This document shows, one piece after another, positions 21,958-32,836 of a DNA stretch of 64,000 bases. The position numbers and the translations under genes are program-made. The notes below the pieces were generated by a model. The model made no database searches. It was not told the DNA's origin and saw only the letters and a list, made by a program, of their open reading frames with translations. The DNA is from CAJXJP01 sp963926055 (GTDB lineage Bacteria; Patescibacteriota; Gracilibacteria; BD1-5; UBA6164). How positions within the stretch are numbered: position 1 is the first letter of the stretch; each line of letters starts with the position of its first letter. The stretch lies in assembly GCA_963926055.1 (NCBI GenBank), contig CAWUVK010000004.1:62001-126000 (forward strand), written 5' to 3'.

Positions 21958-22923
21958 ATGGGAAACTTCGGGAAATTAGATTTTTTAGAATGTATTGAAA
22001 ATCAAGAATATTCTTTAAAATATATTTTAGATGAAATTATCGAATTTAATAAAGAGTATGGATTTATTGAATCATATGCAAATTCTGTAAAACAAAGAAT
22101 CAATAAATTAGCCTTATGTGATGAATTCTTTGATGATGACAGATTAAAGAAAACTGAAGAAATATTACGTTTTGGTACAAGTTTAGAAAAAATGTGATTA
22201 GAAATATATGATTATAGGTGAGAAGAGTTTTATGAAAATAATAGACCATCTGCATCTGGAAATAAAATTGGTTTAAATATTTTTGATTGAGAATTATTTA
22301 AAGAATTTATTTCTACTCAAAATCCAGAAATTTCAGAAAAATTTTATACATTTTTATTTCAAGTTATTTTGGATAATTCCCTCAAAAGTGATTTCTACTG
22401 AGAGTTAAAAAATTGAGAAGAAAAAAATAAATCGATTTCTAATCAGCTTGAATATTTAGAAGATTTATGAAATATAACATCTCCTCATTTACAATATCTA
22501 ATTGAAGATTATAAAAATCGGTCACTGTATCAGAGCCTTTTATCAAAATTTATTTTCACAAATTATACTCCAGAATTATCAATTACTTCATTACAAAATA
22601 TCAAAAACTTTACAGTCATAGAAAATGCCTGGGATGAGAGTTTTAAAGCATTAAAAGTTATTATGGATTCTGAATCATTTGAAAGTCATCATGAAAATCA
22701 TTTGAGATTATTAGCAGATTTTTTAAATGATTGTATTAATAGTACCTATAAACTTATTTTTAGTGATTTAATCCAAGCAAAAGAAGATTATGATTCTGGA
22801 AATAAACAAAATTTATATAAAAATAATGAACATAAAATTTTTGTACAAGAATTTTATAAAAAACTCAATACAAGAAAGTATTTAATCGAACAAATTTTAT
22901 GAGAAAAAAAAGATGAAAATTAA
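21958..22923 (+). CDS. Unknown acidic helical protein, second of a tandem paralogue pair
   Basis: The 321-residue protein is a clear but diverged copy of the product at 20883: YRGEEFYEN, ELFKEFISTQ, VILDNSLKSDF, SLYQSLLSKF and a matching C-terminal helix (FVQEFYKKLNTRKYLIEQ against FVQKFYHLYDKRKLFL). A duplication that included the promoter followed by fast divergence fits best. Cytosolic; role unknown. It converges on rnhA, and the shared terminator contains its stop. Confidence 0.75.
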
Positions 22924-22939
22924 TTTTCATCTTTTTTTA
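22908..22939. terminator. Bidirectional terminator between paralogue 2 and rnhA
   Basis: AAGATGAAAATT and AATTTTCATCTT form a perfect palindrome with A and T flanks. The stop at 22921-22923 lies inside, and the rnhA stop (22937-22939) sits in the T run. Confidence 0.8.
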
Positions 22940-23692
22940 TAATTTTAAATTTTTCACATCATCTTTTGCATCATTGGTCATGTAATTTGTCTTACAATTC
23001 GGACAATTGAAATAATATTTGTAATAAAATTTTTTCAAAAGAGTTTTTTTTGTATGTTTTGGTATTTTTTTTACCACAGGAGTTAAGCATTTTTTACACG
23101 GATCTCCATCTTTTTCTACTTTTAAACTCGGGTCTCACTTTCAAATTACTTTCATAATTTCTTGAGTTTTATTTTGTTCCTCTCCTGATAAGGGGATGCT
23201 AGGAGGGGTTTTAGAATAATAATTATTCATATAAAATTCATCCACGAGTAAATCATCCATTTTCATTGCTTGAGTTGCGAGTTCATCACATCTTTCATTT
23301 TCGATATGTCCGTTGTGTCATTTTACCCAAGTAAATCCAACTTCATGTTTTTCTACTTCTAGGAGTAATTTTTCCCATAAATCATAATTAACTGCTTTAT
23401 CTGACTTGGTTCTCATCCAATTATTTGCTTTCCATTTTTTTGCCCATCATTTTTGGATTCCGTTTATTGTATATTGAGAATCTGTATAGACTTGTACTTT
23501 TGCTTTTTTTGTGAGTTTTGATAATCCTGTGATAACTCAGAGTAATTCCATTCTATTATTTGTTGTGCAAGTGAACCCTTGTAAAAACTCTTTTTTTACT
23601 CAACCACAACTCAAAATAACTCCATATCATCCTGGCCCAGGATTTGGATTTGCTCAGCCATCAGAGTACAGCTCTACATTTGGTATTTGCAT
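22937..23692 (-). CDS. rnhA: Ribonuclease HI with C-terminal zinc-ribbon extension
   Basis: RNase HI cuts the RNA strand of RNA-DNA hybrids. Residues 1-150 hold all catalytic acids: YSDGGANPNPGPGGYG (Asp), MELLGVI (Glu), YTDSQYTI (Asp) and the C-terminal ENERCDELA (Asp), plus the WVKGHNGH handle region. An extension of about 95 residues carries two CxxC pairs (PCKKCLTP and FNCPNCKTN), a likely zinc ribbon not present in the standard enzyme. The linker contains a GC-rich repeat translated in frame. The ATG complementary to 23690-23692 is preceded in frame by a TAA, fixing the start. Confidence 0.93.
23179..23222. repeat. GC-rich mini-repeat inside rnhA
   Basis: The stretch CCTCTCCTGATAAGGGGATG, continued by CTAGGAGGGG, resembles the longer copy at 61680 (CTCCCCTTTGATAAAGGGGA...AGAGGGGATTTTA) with internal shortening. 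It is translated in frame in the linker between the RNase H domain and the zinc ribbon (TPPSIPLSGE). Confidence 0.6.
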
Positions 23693-23835
23693 AATTTTTT
23701 GTGATTATAATATTTTTTCTATTTTATCTGATTTTTTTTGAATTCCAATAATATTTTTATATTTTTTGAGAATATTATCTTCAGGTTATAAATAATACTT
23801 TTGTCAAGCAAGAATTTTGCTGAGTTTTTTTATCT

Positions 23836-25245
23836 GTGGTATTATTAGTATTAGTAATTTATCTATTATTTTTAGAAATTGTGACTCTCCAAAATTTTTT
23901 AAAGAAATCACCTGAAAATAAAACTCCTAAACCAAAACCACAAAATAAAAAAAATGTGAAGGTTGAGGATTTATTTGATATGGGTTCAGGAGTAAATAAT
24001 TCTAATACGAAACACCACATGGATTCAGATATGAATGTGGCAGCTTTGGGAGGGAAAGCTGAGGATTCAGGAATTATTACTTTTGTGAATGATATTTTTT
24101 TAGAAGCTATGCGTAAACAGGCTTCAGATATCCATATAGAGCCAAGAGATCAAAATATGATTATTCGTCTGAGAATAGACGGAAATTTTATAAACTACAA
24201 ATCAATTGAACTTACTGATAAAGATGCTATTATAGCAAGAATTAAAATCTTGTCTTATTTAAGAATCGATGAACACAGACTTCCGCAAGATGGAAAAATT
24301 AATTTCAAATTATTTTGAGGAAAAACGGTCGATATGAGGGTTTCTATTATTCCAACGATTTATTGAGAAAAATGTGTTATTAGAATATTAAAAAAAGATT
24401 CAAAACCACCAGAATTAAAAGATTTATGAATTCTACCTTATAATATGGTAAAAATAAAAAAACATCTCAATGATTCATACGGAATGATTTTAGCTGTTGG
24501 TCCAACTGGTTCAGGGAAATCTACTTCACTTTTCTCACTTTTATCACAATTTGATCCAGAACAACAAAATATTTCTACTCTCGAAGATCCAGTAGAATAT
24601 AGAATTCCAGGAGTAAATCATACACAAATTAATCCCGCGATTAAATTTACCTTTGCTTCAGGTTTGAGAAGTTTGCTCAGACAAGATCCAGATATTATCA
24701 TGGTAGGGGAAATTAGAGATGATGAAACAGCCAGGTTAGCAATTGAGGCTTCGATTACAGGACATATTGTTTTTTCGACACTTCATACAAATTCTGCGAG
24801 TCATACGATTCAAAGATTGGTAAATCTATGAGTTGACCCATTGCTGATTTCTTCAAGTTTGAGAATGATTATTTCTCAAAGACTCGCAAGAAAATTATGT
24901 ACAAAATGTAAAGTTGGGTATAAAGCAAATGAAAAAATCACGCAAAAAATTGTAGGAACTGTTTGAAAATATATGAAGAAAAAAGAAGATTTAACTTTAT
25001 ATTCAGCAAAACCTCAAGGGTGTGCACATTGTAATCACACAGGATACAAATGAAGAATTGGTTTATACGAAGTATTAGAAATGACAGATAAACTCGAAGA
25101 GCTCATGTTGAAAAATGCTTCACGATTACAATTAGAAATTCAAGCAGTTTGAGATGGAATGGTTCCAATTAAAGAAGATGGAATGCTTAAAGTGGTTATG
25201 TGAGAAACGTCTTTAGAAGAATTATTATCAGTTCTTGGGACATAA
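23836..25245 (+). CDS. pilB: Type IV pilus/type II secretion extension ATPase (PilB/GspE family)
   Basis: This ATPase powers pilus assembly from the cytosolic side. The 469-residue protein has the N2 domain (ASDIHIEPRD), Walker A GPTGSGKSTS near residue 221, Asp box GEIRDDETA after RQDPDIIMV, His box FSTLHTNSA, and a tetracysteine zinc motif (CTKC...GCAHC) typical of PilB/GspE rather than PilT. No ATG is available at the 5' end. GTG 23836 is the first start after the frame opens, giving a hydrophobic segment (VLLVLVIYLLFLEIVTL) where PilB normally has a soluble N1 domain, so the protein may be membrane-anchored. Confidence 0.9.
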
Positions 25246-25339
25246 AAAAATAAATTTGTCTAGAGTAAATAAAAAAAATAGTTTGGAAATATTTGTTTGA
25301 CGCAGTAAGATATGGTAAAATTATTTTGTATTAATAAAT

Positions 25340-25624
25340 ATGAATACACAACTAGAAAAACTATTTTCTCAATACCATATTTCTCAAAAAGATAGGTATG
25401 AGATCAGACAAATTTATTCTCTTTTGCCAAATCATAAACAAAGAGAATTAATCGAAAATTTTGGACTTCTAGCTACAAAATTTAAGCAAATCGAAGAGGA
25501 AATTCAAACACAAAGAGAATTATTACTCGGTGAAAAAGTTGATGATATAAAACAACTTATCCTCAAAAATAGAGAAAAAATAATGGTTCAATCAGAAATC
25601 TGAGAACTCAAACAATCGCTATAA
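25340..25624 (+). CDS. Small helical protein of unknown function
   Basis: A 94-residue, charged, wholly helical protein. Residues 50-94 form a probable coiled coil (FKQIEEEIQTQRELL, VQSEIGELKQSL). It follows pilB by about 95 bp and precedes another small gene by 37 bp. Association with the pilus motor is possible by context only. One Gly near the end is TGA. Confidence 0.65.
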
Positions 25625-25661
25625 AAAATACAAAAAACAAAAATAAAAATAAAAAATACTT

Positions 25662-25976
25662 ATGGAATCTAAAACACTTGAAGATAAATTTGATCAAACT
25701 AGATCACTTGAACACACACAAGAAAGACTTGCACAATTATTAGAAATGTGAATTCATCCAGATTTTGCACATAGATTATGTACTATGTGTGAGGAAATTA
25801 AAGCTTCAGCAGAAGAGGTTATGACAGTTTCTTGAGATATTATAGCAGCAAATGAAGAAATTTTTGCACAAAATCAAGCATTTGATATACAAGAAACAAA
25901 TGCCAAAAGGTGATATTTGCCTGGTAGATTCCAAAATGCAGCCAATGATGATAATTATTGAAATTTAGCTGCATAA
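25662..25976 (+). CDS. Small soluble protein of unknown function
   Basis: A 104-residue frame, mostly helical (LEHTQERLAQLLEMGIHPDF), with two closely spaced Cys (RLCTMCEE), and ending in a polar Asn/Gly-rich tail. It is probably co-transcribed with the gene at 25340 and is followed by a good terminator. No family is recognised. Confidence 0.65.
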
Positions 25977-25978
25977 AA

Positions 25979-26013
25979 AAACAAACTTTTAGAAATAAAA
26001 GTTTGTTTTTTTG
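25979..26013. terminator. Terminator after the 25662 gene
   Basis: ACAAACTTTTA and TAAAAGTTTGT pair around GAAA, followed by T7. The convergent pseudopilin gene ends 9 bp further on. Confidence 0.85.
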
Positions 26014-26021
26014 TTTGATAT

Positions 26022-26576
26022 TTATTGAATATCCATTGTACCGTTGAGTACATTGATTCGAAACGTTTGTACATGTTCTAAGAAATGAGTTTCAAACTGT
26101 AAAATTCTTGCAGAGGGAAGACATGTTCCACCTAAAGTAATATCATTTCAATTAAATATTATTTCTGCTTGTGTTCAATTATTATCAGCATTGTTTTCAT
26201 CTAAATCAAAACAAGCAATATTTTCTATACTGTGTTTTTCTGGAATATTTGGAGTAAATTCATTGAAATCTATCCAGTTAATTCCATTATTGATGGTATA
26301 TTGAGAATTGATGCTTCAAATTCAATCAGTAGAATATTGTATTTTCCACGAATCAGGAACTTCTATAGACGTGTCTATTCATTTTCCGAGTAAAGAATTA
26401 TTTCTGATAGTTTCATAATGATTCAAAACTTTTGTGTTAAATATCTCTATTCTCTGCGAATTTCATATTCTACTAAAATCTAATTGTGTCCCAGCTGAAA
26501 ATAAGAGCATCACTACAGTTATGACTACTAATAATTCTACCAATGTAAATCAAAGATGATTTTGCGTTAATTTCAT
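26022..26576 (-). CDS. Type IV pseudopilin
   Basis: The 184-residue protein opens with the prepilin signature HLGFTLVELLVVITVVML, with cleavage after the TGA-encoded Gly and Glu at +5. The C-terminal globular part has two Cys (IACFDLD and GGTCLPS) that could form a disulfide, as in minor pilins. It faces the pilB unit across a shared terminator and would supply a minor subunit to the same machine. The start is the ATG complementary to 26574-26576. Confidence 0.9.
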
Positions 26577-26676
26577 AAAAAAACTTGTAAATTGATATTT
26601 TTTCTTATTATGAGAGTATAAGTTGATATTACTGAAAAAATAGTGAGGTCAAAATTATTTTATAAATTTGTTTTAT

Positions 26677-27732
26677 ATGAAAACTTTAGCGAAATTGTTA
26701 GCAGGGTTATTTATTGCTGTTTTAGCAGCATCTAATACTTTTGCCATTGATGCTCCAGCAAATGTGATATCTACATCTGCTACACAAAATTCTCTTACAT
26801 TGAATTGGGATACAGTAGAATGAGCTTTATATTATAATGTTTACTACAGTGATACAAAAGGAATTGATATTCTAACAGCAGAAACTATTAGTTATGAATC
26901 AGAAAATTCTATTGAAATAACTGATTTAGAAACTGGAAAAGAATATTACTTTATTTTATCATCTATTGATGATAAAGGGGCAGAAAGTATACTCACTCAA
27001 GAATATTCATTCTCAACTATATCATCTCAAGATACTCAAGAAAGTGTTGAAACTCAAGAAGCAGTTCAAAATCAAGATATGACTGCTGCTACAGATTTTC
27101 AACTATCTCAAATAGAAGTATTATATCAAAATGAAGTAGCAGTATTATTTAATGCTCCATTAGAAAATACTCCAGAAACTGAAATGATTTTTTCAGTTAC
27201 TAATTTACAAGATGAAACAATAGAATATACGGTTTCAGGTTCTATTGTAGATCCTCAAAATCCTAATCAAGCGATTGTTACATTTCAAGAAAATCTACCA
27301 TTAAATATGGATTATAAATTAGTTGTTATTTCTGTTTTTGACCAGTCTGGAAGAAACATTGAATCAGGAATCGAAAGTTATGAAAACTTTTATATGGATC
27401 CTAAAACTCTTGTTAAATCAGACGAATCAGATACATCAGAAACTACTGAACCAGTTGTAACTGAACCGACAGACCCTGTTACGCAACCAACTGAACCAGT
27501 TATAACTCAACCTGCTGAACCAAATCAAGACGTTACTACCGATTCAGGTGCTATGAATGCAGCAGATGATGGAAATAAAGACACTCAAGAAGTGACTGAA
27601 CCTGTTCAAGATGTTACTTGAGCTGCAGAAGATGTAGATGTTCTTCCTCAAACTGGTCCAACACACATACTTATGTTGTTACTTGCCTTATCTTTTGGAG
27701 CAATGGCTGTAGCATTTAGATATAAAAAATAA
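26677..27732 (+). CDS. LPQTG surface protein with fibronectin type III-like domain
   Basis: The 351-residue protein has a clean signal peptide (LAKLLAGLFIAVLAASNTFA). A fibronectin type III-like domain follows at 28-110 (NSLTLNWDTVEGALYYNVYY, LETGKEYYFILSSIDD), then a second beta domain at about 135-240. A Thr/Pro/Glu-rich stalk leads to a sorting signal: LPQTG at 323, a hydrophobic helix and the tail RYKK. A sortase would be expected to anchor it to the cell wall. No sortase gene is in the window. It has a single TGA codon, in line with good expression. Confidence 0.9.
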
Positions 27733-27739
27733 TTAATAA

Positions 27740-27773
27740 AAAAGAAGAAATGTTACATTTCTTCTTTTTTTTG
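27740..27773. terminator. Bidirectional terminator
   Basis: AAGAAGAAATG and CATTTCTTCTT pair around TTA, followed by T8. The stop of the opposite gene (27753-27755) is the loop. Confidence 0.85.
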
Positions 27774-28262
27774 TATTGGAATAAAAATTCATACAATAGT
27801 AAAAATTTTAAAAAATCTGAGTTGGTTGTATTTCTTAGACATAAATTTATATAACTTTACATTTTCTCAAAGATCTTGTGAAAGTGAAAAAATAACTTCT
27901 TTAATATAATAAAATTTATAATTTTTTATAAGTTTAGGATGTTTACTGCTTACTCTAAATATAAAATCTAATTCTTTATGAATCTTTTGTTGTAAATCAA
28001 TAGTGTCATAAAAATTATCTAAAAATTTTCTTTGATTAAATAAAGTAAGGCGAAGACGTAATATTTCTGAAAATATTTCTTCAGGCTTAACTATGTAGTG
28101 TTGAGATATTTCATACAAAGCAGGGATAATCTGACTTTTTTTATGAAATAAGATATCAATATTTTTTCCTAATTTTATTAATTTAAGATGAAATAAATAC
28201 AGAAAAAGAAAATATCATATCCCAACGATCGCGAAAATTCACAATATTATATAAGTGACCAT
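27753..28262 (-). CDS. LemA-like membrane protein (tentative)
   Basis: The 169-residue protein has an N-terminal membrane helix (YIILGIFAIVGIGYFLFLYLF), then HLKLIKLGKNIDILFHKKSQIIPALYEI and long helices. This is the layout of LemA proteins (anchor, then a helix with R-x-x-I/V-D...L.RR..LIP.L). The LemA signature is only partly kept, so the assignment is weak. LemA function is poorly defined. It converges on the LPQTG gene. Confidence 0.5.
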
Positions 28263-28354
28263 GGTATTTTTTTATGAATAATTTACACTCATTATAGCAT
28301 AAAATTTAATTGAAAGCAAACATTGACTCTGTGAAAAAAAAACATATAATGTTA

Positions 28355-28383
28355 TTGACAAGTGTTGCTAAGAATTATATATG
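28355..28383 (+). promoter_or_regulatory. Promoter of the secE-nusG unit
   Basis: TTGACA (28355-28360), a 17-bp spacer and TATATG (28378-28383) lie about 30 bp before secE. Confidence 0.7.
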
Positions 28384-28410
28384 CAGCATTTTTTTTATTA
28401 ATTTATTTTT

Positions 28411-28728
28411 GTGAAAATGTTACAATTTGTAAAAGATTCGATCAGAGAATTAAAACACGTAGTTTGGCCAACGCATGCTGAAACGAAAAAATATTTAACA
28501 ATTGTTTTAGTTGTTTTAGTACTTTTCGGTGCATATTTATTTGCAGCTAGTACAGTATTTTCTGAAATTTTATATGGTATTAAAGACGTAGTAAATCCTA
28601 ATGAGGCACAAAAAATTAATATTGAAGATATTACATCTGAAAATATTCAAATTGAAACAAATCAAGATGTTGAAGTTTCAGAAGAAAATGTTCAGGTTTC
28701 AGAAGAAAATACTCTAGAAGTTCAATAA
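28411..28728 (+). CDS. secE: Preprotein translocase subunit SecE
   Basis: SecE clamps the SecY channel. The family core is present: FVKDSIRELKHVVWPTHAETKKY followed by one membrane helix (TIVLVVLVLFGAYLFAASTVF). An unusual acidic, Glu/Asn-rich tail of about 45 residues with repeated VSEENVQ follows. Translation may begin at GTG 28411 or at ATG 28417. The ATG gives the more usual N-terminus. There is no TGA. It is followed 27 bp later by nusG, the standard order. Confidence 0.95.
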   Translation: MKMLQFVKDSIRELKHVVWPTHAETKKYLTIVLVVLVLFGAYLFAASTVFSEILYGIKDVVNPNEAQKINIEDITSENIQIETNQDVEVSEENVQVSEENTLEVQ

Positions 28729-28755
28729 AATTATTACGTATTAAACAATTAATAT

Positions 28756-29292
28756 ATGGAAAATAAAGGTGAATGGTATACTATACAAGTAGTATCAGGT
28801 ACTGAAGAAAATGTAAGAAGTTCTTTATTTCAAAGAAGAGAATCTCTTGGTATGGAAGATTATATCTTAGATGTTTTTGTTCCTACTTATGATGTTGTTA
28901 CAGTGAGATCAAATGGGACAAAAGTAAAAAAACAAAAAAATCTACTTCAGGGATATATCCTCGTAAAAATGGTAGTTACTAATGAAAGTTGGTATATTGT
29001 AAGAAATACTCCAAATGTAACAGGGTTTCTTGGGGCAGGGAATATTCCAGTTCCAGTTTCTGAAGCTGACTTACAAAAATTAAAAGATAAAGTAGCTGAA
29101 TACACTGAAACATTTGAAACAATGTATCAAGTCGGAGATAGAGCATTAGTAACAAAAGGTCCTTTTGAAGGGAATGAGGGTATAATCACTGATGTAAATG
29201 ATAAAAAATGAATTGTAAAATTAAATATCAATTTATTATGAAGAGATACTCCAATTGAACTAGAATTTGGATGAATTAAAGTAAATAAATAA
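28756..29292 (+). CDS. nusG: Transcription termination/antitermination factor NusG
   Basis: The 178-residue protein has the NGN domain (WYTIQVVSGTEENVRSSL, FVPTYDVV, LLQGYILVKMVV, WYIVRNTPNVTGFLG) and a C-terminal KOW domain (GDRALVTKGPFEGNEGIITDVN). It binds RNA polymerase and couples it to ribosomes or Rho. Three Gly codons near the end are TGA, so reading TGA as stop would remove the final KOW strand. It is second in the secE operon. Confidence 0.96.
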
Positions 29293-29309
29293 TTTATAAA
29301 AAATTTTAT

Positions 29310-29975
29310 ATGAGGAGAATCATACATGTATTGTTATTTGTAGTTTTCATCTTCTTGTTAAATATTTTATTTTATTTTCTTTCAGATGATTATAAAAAAT
29401 TTATTAAACAAGTAAAAACTTGAGAAAAAAATACACAAACTACTTCTACATTTCCAGATGACATTAACATTTCAAATCATGTTGATGAAGTTATAAAAGA
29501 AATTCAAGAAGATACACAAGATTCGACTGATATTTTACCAATTCAACCTAATGCGGAGGACACTTTTGTTTCAGATGAAACTCAAAAAGTATTAGGAAAA
29601 AATTATCAAGTTATATTATCAGGTTTTTCTCAATATAATTTTGAGGAAATTGAACTTACAACAAATCTTTTTGATATAACCAATGAATATCCGGATGAAT
29701 ATTATGAATTTTATTCAAAAGATCTTACTTTATATTTCTTTGATACAAAGACATATAGTGAAGTAAAAGACATTTTTGATGTACTTTCATATGATATTTC
29801 ATTTGATATAAATGAAGTAAATAACTTTGCAAATTCATCATTTTATATCAACCTAAATGAAGATATAAAAGACAATTATATAAGAATTGTCATGAATTAT
29901 AAATGAGTGGTAGTAGGTTTAAAAATAAAATCAGAACAATACACACAAGTAAAAAATATTTTAGAATCACTCTAA
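29310..29975 (+). CDS. Membrane-anchored exported protein of unknown function
   Basis: The 221-residue protein has one N-terminal helix (IIHVLLFVVFIFLLNILFYFL). A polar linker rich in Asp, Glu and Thr follows (to about residue 90), then an alpha/beta domain (YQVILSGFSQYNFEEIELTT, SEVKDIFDVLSYDISFDI, YIRIVMNYKGVVVGLKI). No family is recognised. It lies between nusG (18 bp) and greA (31 bp), apparently as part of that operon. Confidence 0.7.
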
Positions 29976-30005
29976 AAAATAATTTAATATTTTATTATTA
30001 CAACA

Positions 30006-30479
30006 ATGGCTAAACCAATTTATCTAACGCACGAAGGTCTTGAAAAACTACAAAATGAACTTGTTCATTTAAAAGATATAACAAGAGTTGAAATTGCTGA
30101 AAAATTAAAAGAAGCAATCTCATTTGGGGATCTTTCTGAAAATGCTGAATACGAAGAAGCAAGAAATGAACAAGCGCAAGTTGAAAAAAGAATTCTTGAT
30201 TTAGAAGAACAACTGAAAAATGTTGAAATTATTGAAGAAGATAAAGAACATGATAAAGTAACTATGGGTTCTATAGTTACAATTAAAAGTATTGAAACAA
30301 AAGAAGAACTATTATATAAAATAGTAGGTTCTACTGAAGCAAATATTTTAGCTGAAACTCCTATGATTTCAAATGAATCTCCTGTATGAAAAGCTATTTT
30401 AGGGAAAAAAACAGGTGATATAGTAAAAGTATCTGCTCCATCTGGTAAATTTGAATACAAAATTACAAAAATAGATTAA
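30006..30479 (+). CDS. greA: Transcription elongation factor GreA
   Basis: GreA enters the RNA polymerase secondary channel and triggers cleavage of backtracked RNA. The 157-residue protein has the coiled-coil with its tip acids (ISFGDLSENAEYEEAR), the linker and the C-terminal FKBP-like domain (MGSIVTIKSIETKEELLYKI, SPVGKAILGKKTGDIV). The Gly in PVGKA is TGA, at a conserved family position. It is followed 15 bp later by the PAP2-like gene. Confidence 0.96.
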
Positions 30480-30493
30480 TTAACATCATATTC

Positions 30494-30910
30494 ATGGATT
30501 ACAACATTTTTTATCAAAACTTATTACTTATTCCTGCAACTACATTTTTAGTAACAGTAGTAATGAAGTGAATCGCTGTAAAAATGCAAACAGGTAAGAT
30601 TGATCTAATCAGAGCATTTTGAAGCTGAGGAATGCCTTCAGTGCATTCTTCAGTTGTAGTTTCTCTTACAACTGCAATGGCTCTCAAACACTGAATAGAA
30701 TCAGATTTTTTTGCACTTGCAATGGCTTTTACGGTAATAATTATATATGATGCAATAAACGTTCGTTTTGAAGCATGACTCCATGCAGTTGCTATCAATC
30801 AACATTTATGAGAAAAAAGATTTAAAGAATCGCTTGGGCACCTTCCTTCAGAAGCATTCGCTGGAAGTGTGTTAGGTATTATTATAGCTTTAATTTTATT
30901 CTACGTATAA
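30494..30910 (+). CDS. Divergent PAP2/DUF212 membrane protein
   Basis: The 138-residue membrane protein matches DUF212: KIDLIRAFGSGGMPSVHSSVVVSL, then AFTVIIIYDAINVRFEAG and ESLGHLPSEAFAGSVLGIII. The SGGMPSVHS segment with its His resembles the phosphatase motif of PAP2 lipid phosphatases, so it may act on prenyl or phospholipid phosphates. Four consecutive glycine positions in that loop use TGA. It is the last gene of the secE-nusG unit, before a terminator. Confidence 0.88.
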
Positions 30911-30913
30911 CAA

Positions 30914-30949
30914 AAAAAAGAAACATTTTTAAAATGTTTCTTTTTTTTG
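30914..30949. terminator. Terminator between the DUF212 gene and glmS
   Basis: AAAGAAACATTTT and AAAATGTTTCTTT pair with a 2-nt tip and T8. It serves the + strand and lies just before the glmS stop on the other strand. Confidence 0.85.
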
Positions 30950-30968
30950 TTGCTTAACTTTTGAATTT

Positions 30969-32792
30969 TTACTCAACCGTTACAGATTTTGCTAAATTTT
31001 GTGGTTTATCAACATCTTTTCATAATTTTTTAGCCATCTCAACACTAAATAACCAAAGAGGAATTAACGGTAAAAATGGTGTGAGTAATTCATGCGTTTC
31101 AGGTATTTCTATTGTATCATTATAGATTTCTCTATATGTATCATTTTTTGAAATAACTCATAAAATTGTTCCATTTCTTGCTCAAATTTCTTTTATATTT
31201 GAAATTGATTTTTCTCTTAAAGTTCACATTGGATTTATTGCTACAACAGGAAAATTTTCGTGAATAAGTGCCAGTGGTCAATGTTTTAATTCTCATGTTG
31301 AATATGCTTCAGCATGTAAATATGTTAATTCTTTAAGTTTCAGGCTACATTCAGCAGCAGTTCCTTGTAAAATATTTCTTCCAAGATAAAAGAAATTATT
31401 ATACTTTTTATATTTTTCAGCTAGATCACTATAATTTTGAGATTCTGCTAATTGTGTTTCAAGTTGAGCTGGAAGTTCTCATAATTTTTCTATAATATTT
31501 TTTGCATCTTTCATTTGTAGATTTCTTTCTCCACCAATTGAAATGGCCATTGTGAGTAATACTGCTAATTGCCCAACAACATTTTTAGTAGAAGCAACTC
31601 ATACTTCGATTCCAGAGTGAGTATACAGTCACATATCGCACATTCTTGCAATAGTACTTCAAACAACATTGACAATTCAAAATGTCATACAATCTTTTTG
31701 TTGAATCATTTTTACACATTCTCTCACGTCGGCTGTTTCTCATGATTGAGAAATAACAATATAAAGAGTTTTTTTATTTGGAATAAATTTTTCGTATAAA
31801 AATTCTGAACTTATTCTCACTTCAGTTTGAATATCTGCGAGTTCTTTAAACCAACTAGCTCCAACTACACCAGCAAAATAACTTGAACCTGATGCTATAA
31901 TTTCTATTCTATCAAAATCTATTTCATTGAGTTGATTGAGTGTTTCGTTTTGAATAGTTTTTGTTTCAAAATTAATTCTTCCGTTGAGAGAATTTCTTAA
32001 AACGGTAGGAATTTCATGAATTTCTTTTTCAGTAAATGTTTCAAATAATCATTTATCTGCAGCTTGAAATCTATCATCAACTTCTTCAAAATCTTTTTCT
32101 ACTTTATTTCCAAGAGAAAAAACTTCATATTTTCCATCTTTAATTACGACTGTTTCTCTGTCTTCTAGGGTAGTAAATTGTGTAGCAACATGACTTACTG
32201 CATTTATATCACTTGATAAAAAAACTCAATCTTGGCCAATTCAAACGATCATAGGACTTCATAATTTTGCTCCGACAAGAGTATCAGGATTTTGTTTATC
32301 AATAACAGCTAGAGCATAAGCTCAGACTAATTTTTCCGTAACTTTTTCCAGTGTAGAAATACTATTTCCATCAAATAATTCTTCGAATAATTTTGCAATT
32401 ACTTCTGTATCTGTTTGAGAATAAAAATTATATTTTTCTTGTAATTCAGCTTTTAAGGTCATATAATTTTCTATAATTCCATTATGGACTACAAAAAATC
32501 TTTCATTTTGTGAATAGTGGGGATGAGTATTTTCTTGTGTAACTTTCCCGTGAGTTGCCCATCTAGTATGAGCAATTCCATTTGAATATGAAATATTTTT
32601 ATCTATATTTTTTTCTACTTGTGTGGCTAAGTTTGAAACTTTCCCAACAGCTTTTTCTACTACAAATTCTCATGAATTATTTATTGAAAATAATCCGGCA
32701 GAATCATATCATCTGTATTCTAAATTTCTTAATCCTTCTATCAAAAAAGGAACGGTATTATTTTTTCCATTGTACGCAAATATTCCACACAT
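30969..32792 (-). CDS. glmS: Glutamine-fructose-6-phosphate aminotransferase (isomerizing)
   Basis: This enzyme makes glucosamine-6-phosphate for peptidoglycan. The 607-residue protein has the nucleophile Cys2 (MCGIFAY), the glutaminase loops TRWATHGKV and HNGIIENY, and then two SIS sugar-isomerase domains with IIASGSSYFAGVVGA, SQSGETADV, VASTKNVVGQLAVL and KELTYLHAEAYSTGELKHGPLA. The C-terminus is the usual LAKSVTVE. A glmS riboswitch was looked for upstream but there are only 44 bp to the next gene, so none fits. It is possibly transcribed with the gene at 32837. Confidence 0.97.
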
Positions 32793-32836
32793 AATTATTT
32801 TTTTCAACAATTTAAAAACATATAATCAACAAAAAA

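Noticed and set aside
30065..30798. Open frames on the minus strand opposite greA and the DUF212 gene
   Set aside because: They are antisense to well-conserved genes and look like no family; they arise from codon composition of the true frames.
30949..32836. glmS ribozyme/riboswitch
   Set aside because: Only 44 bp separate glmS from the next upstream gene, too little for the ribozyme, and no matching core was seen.
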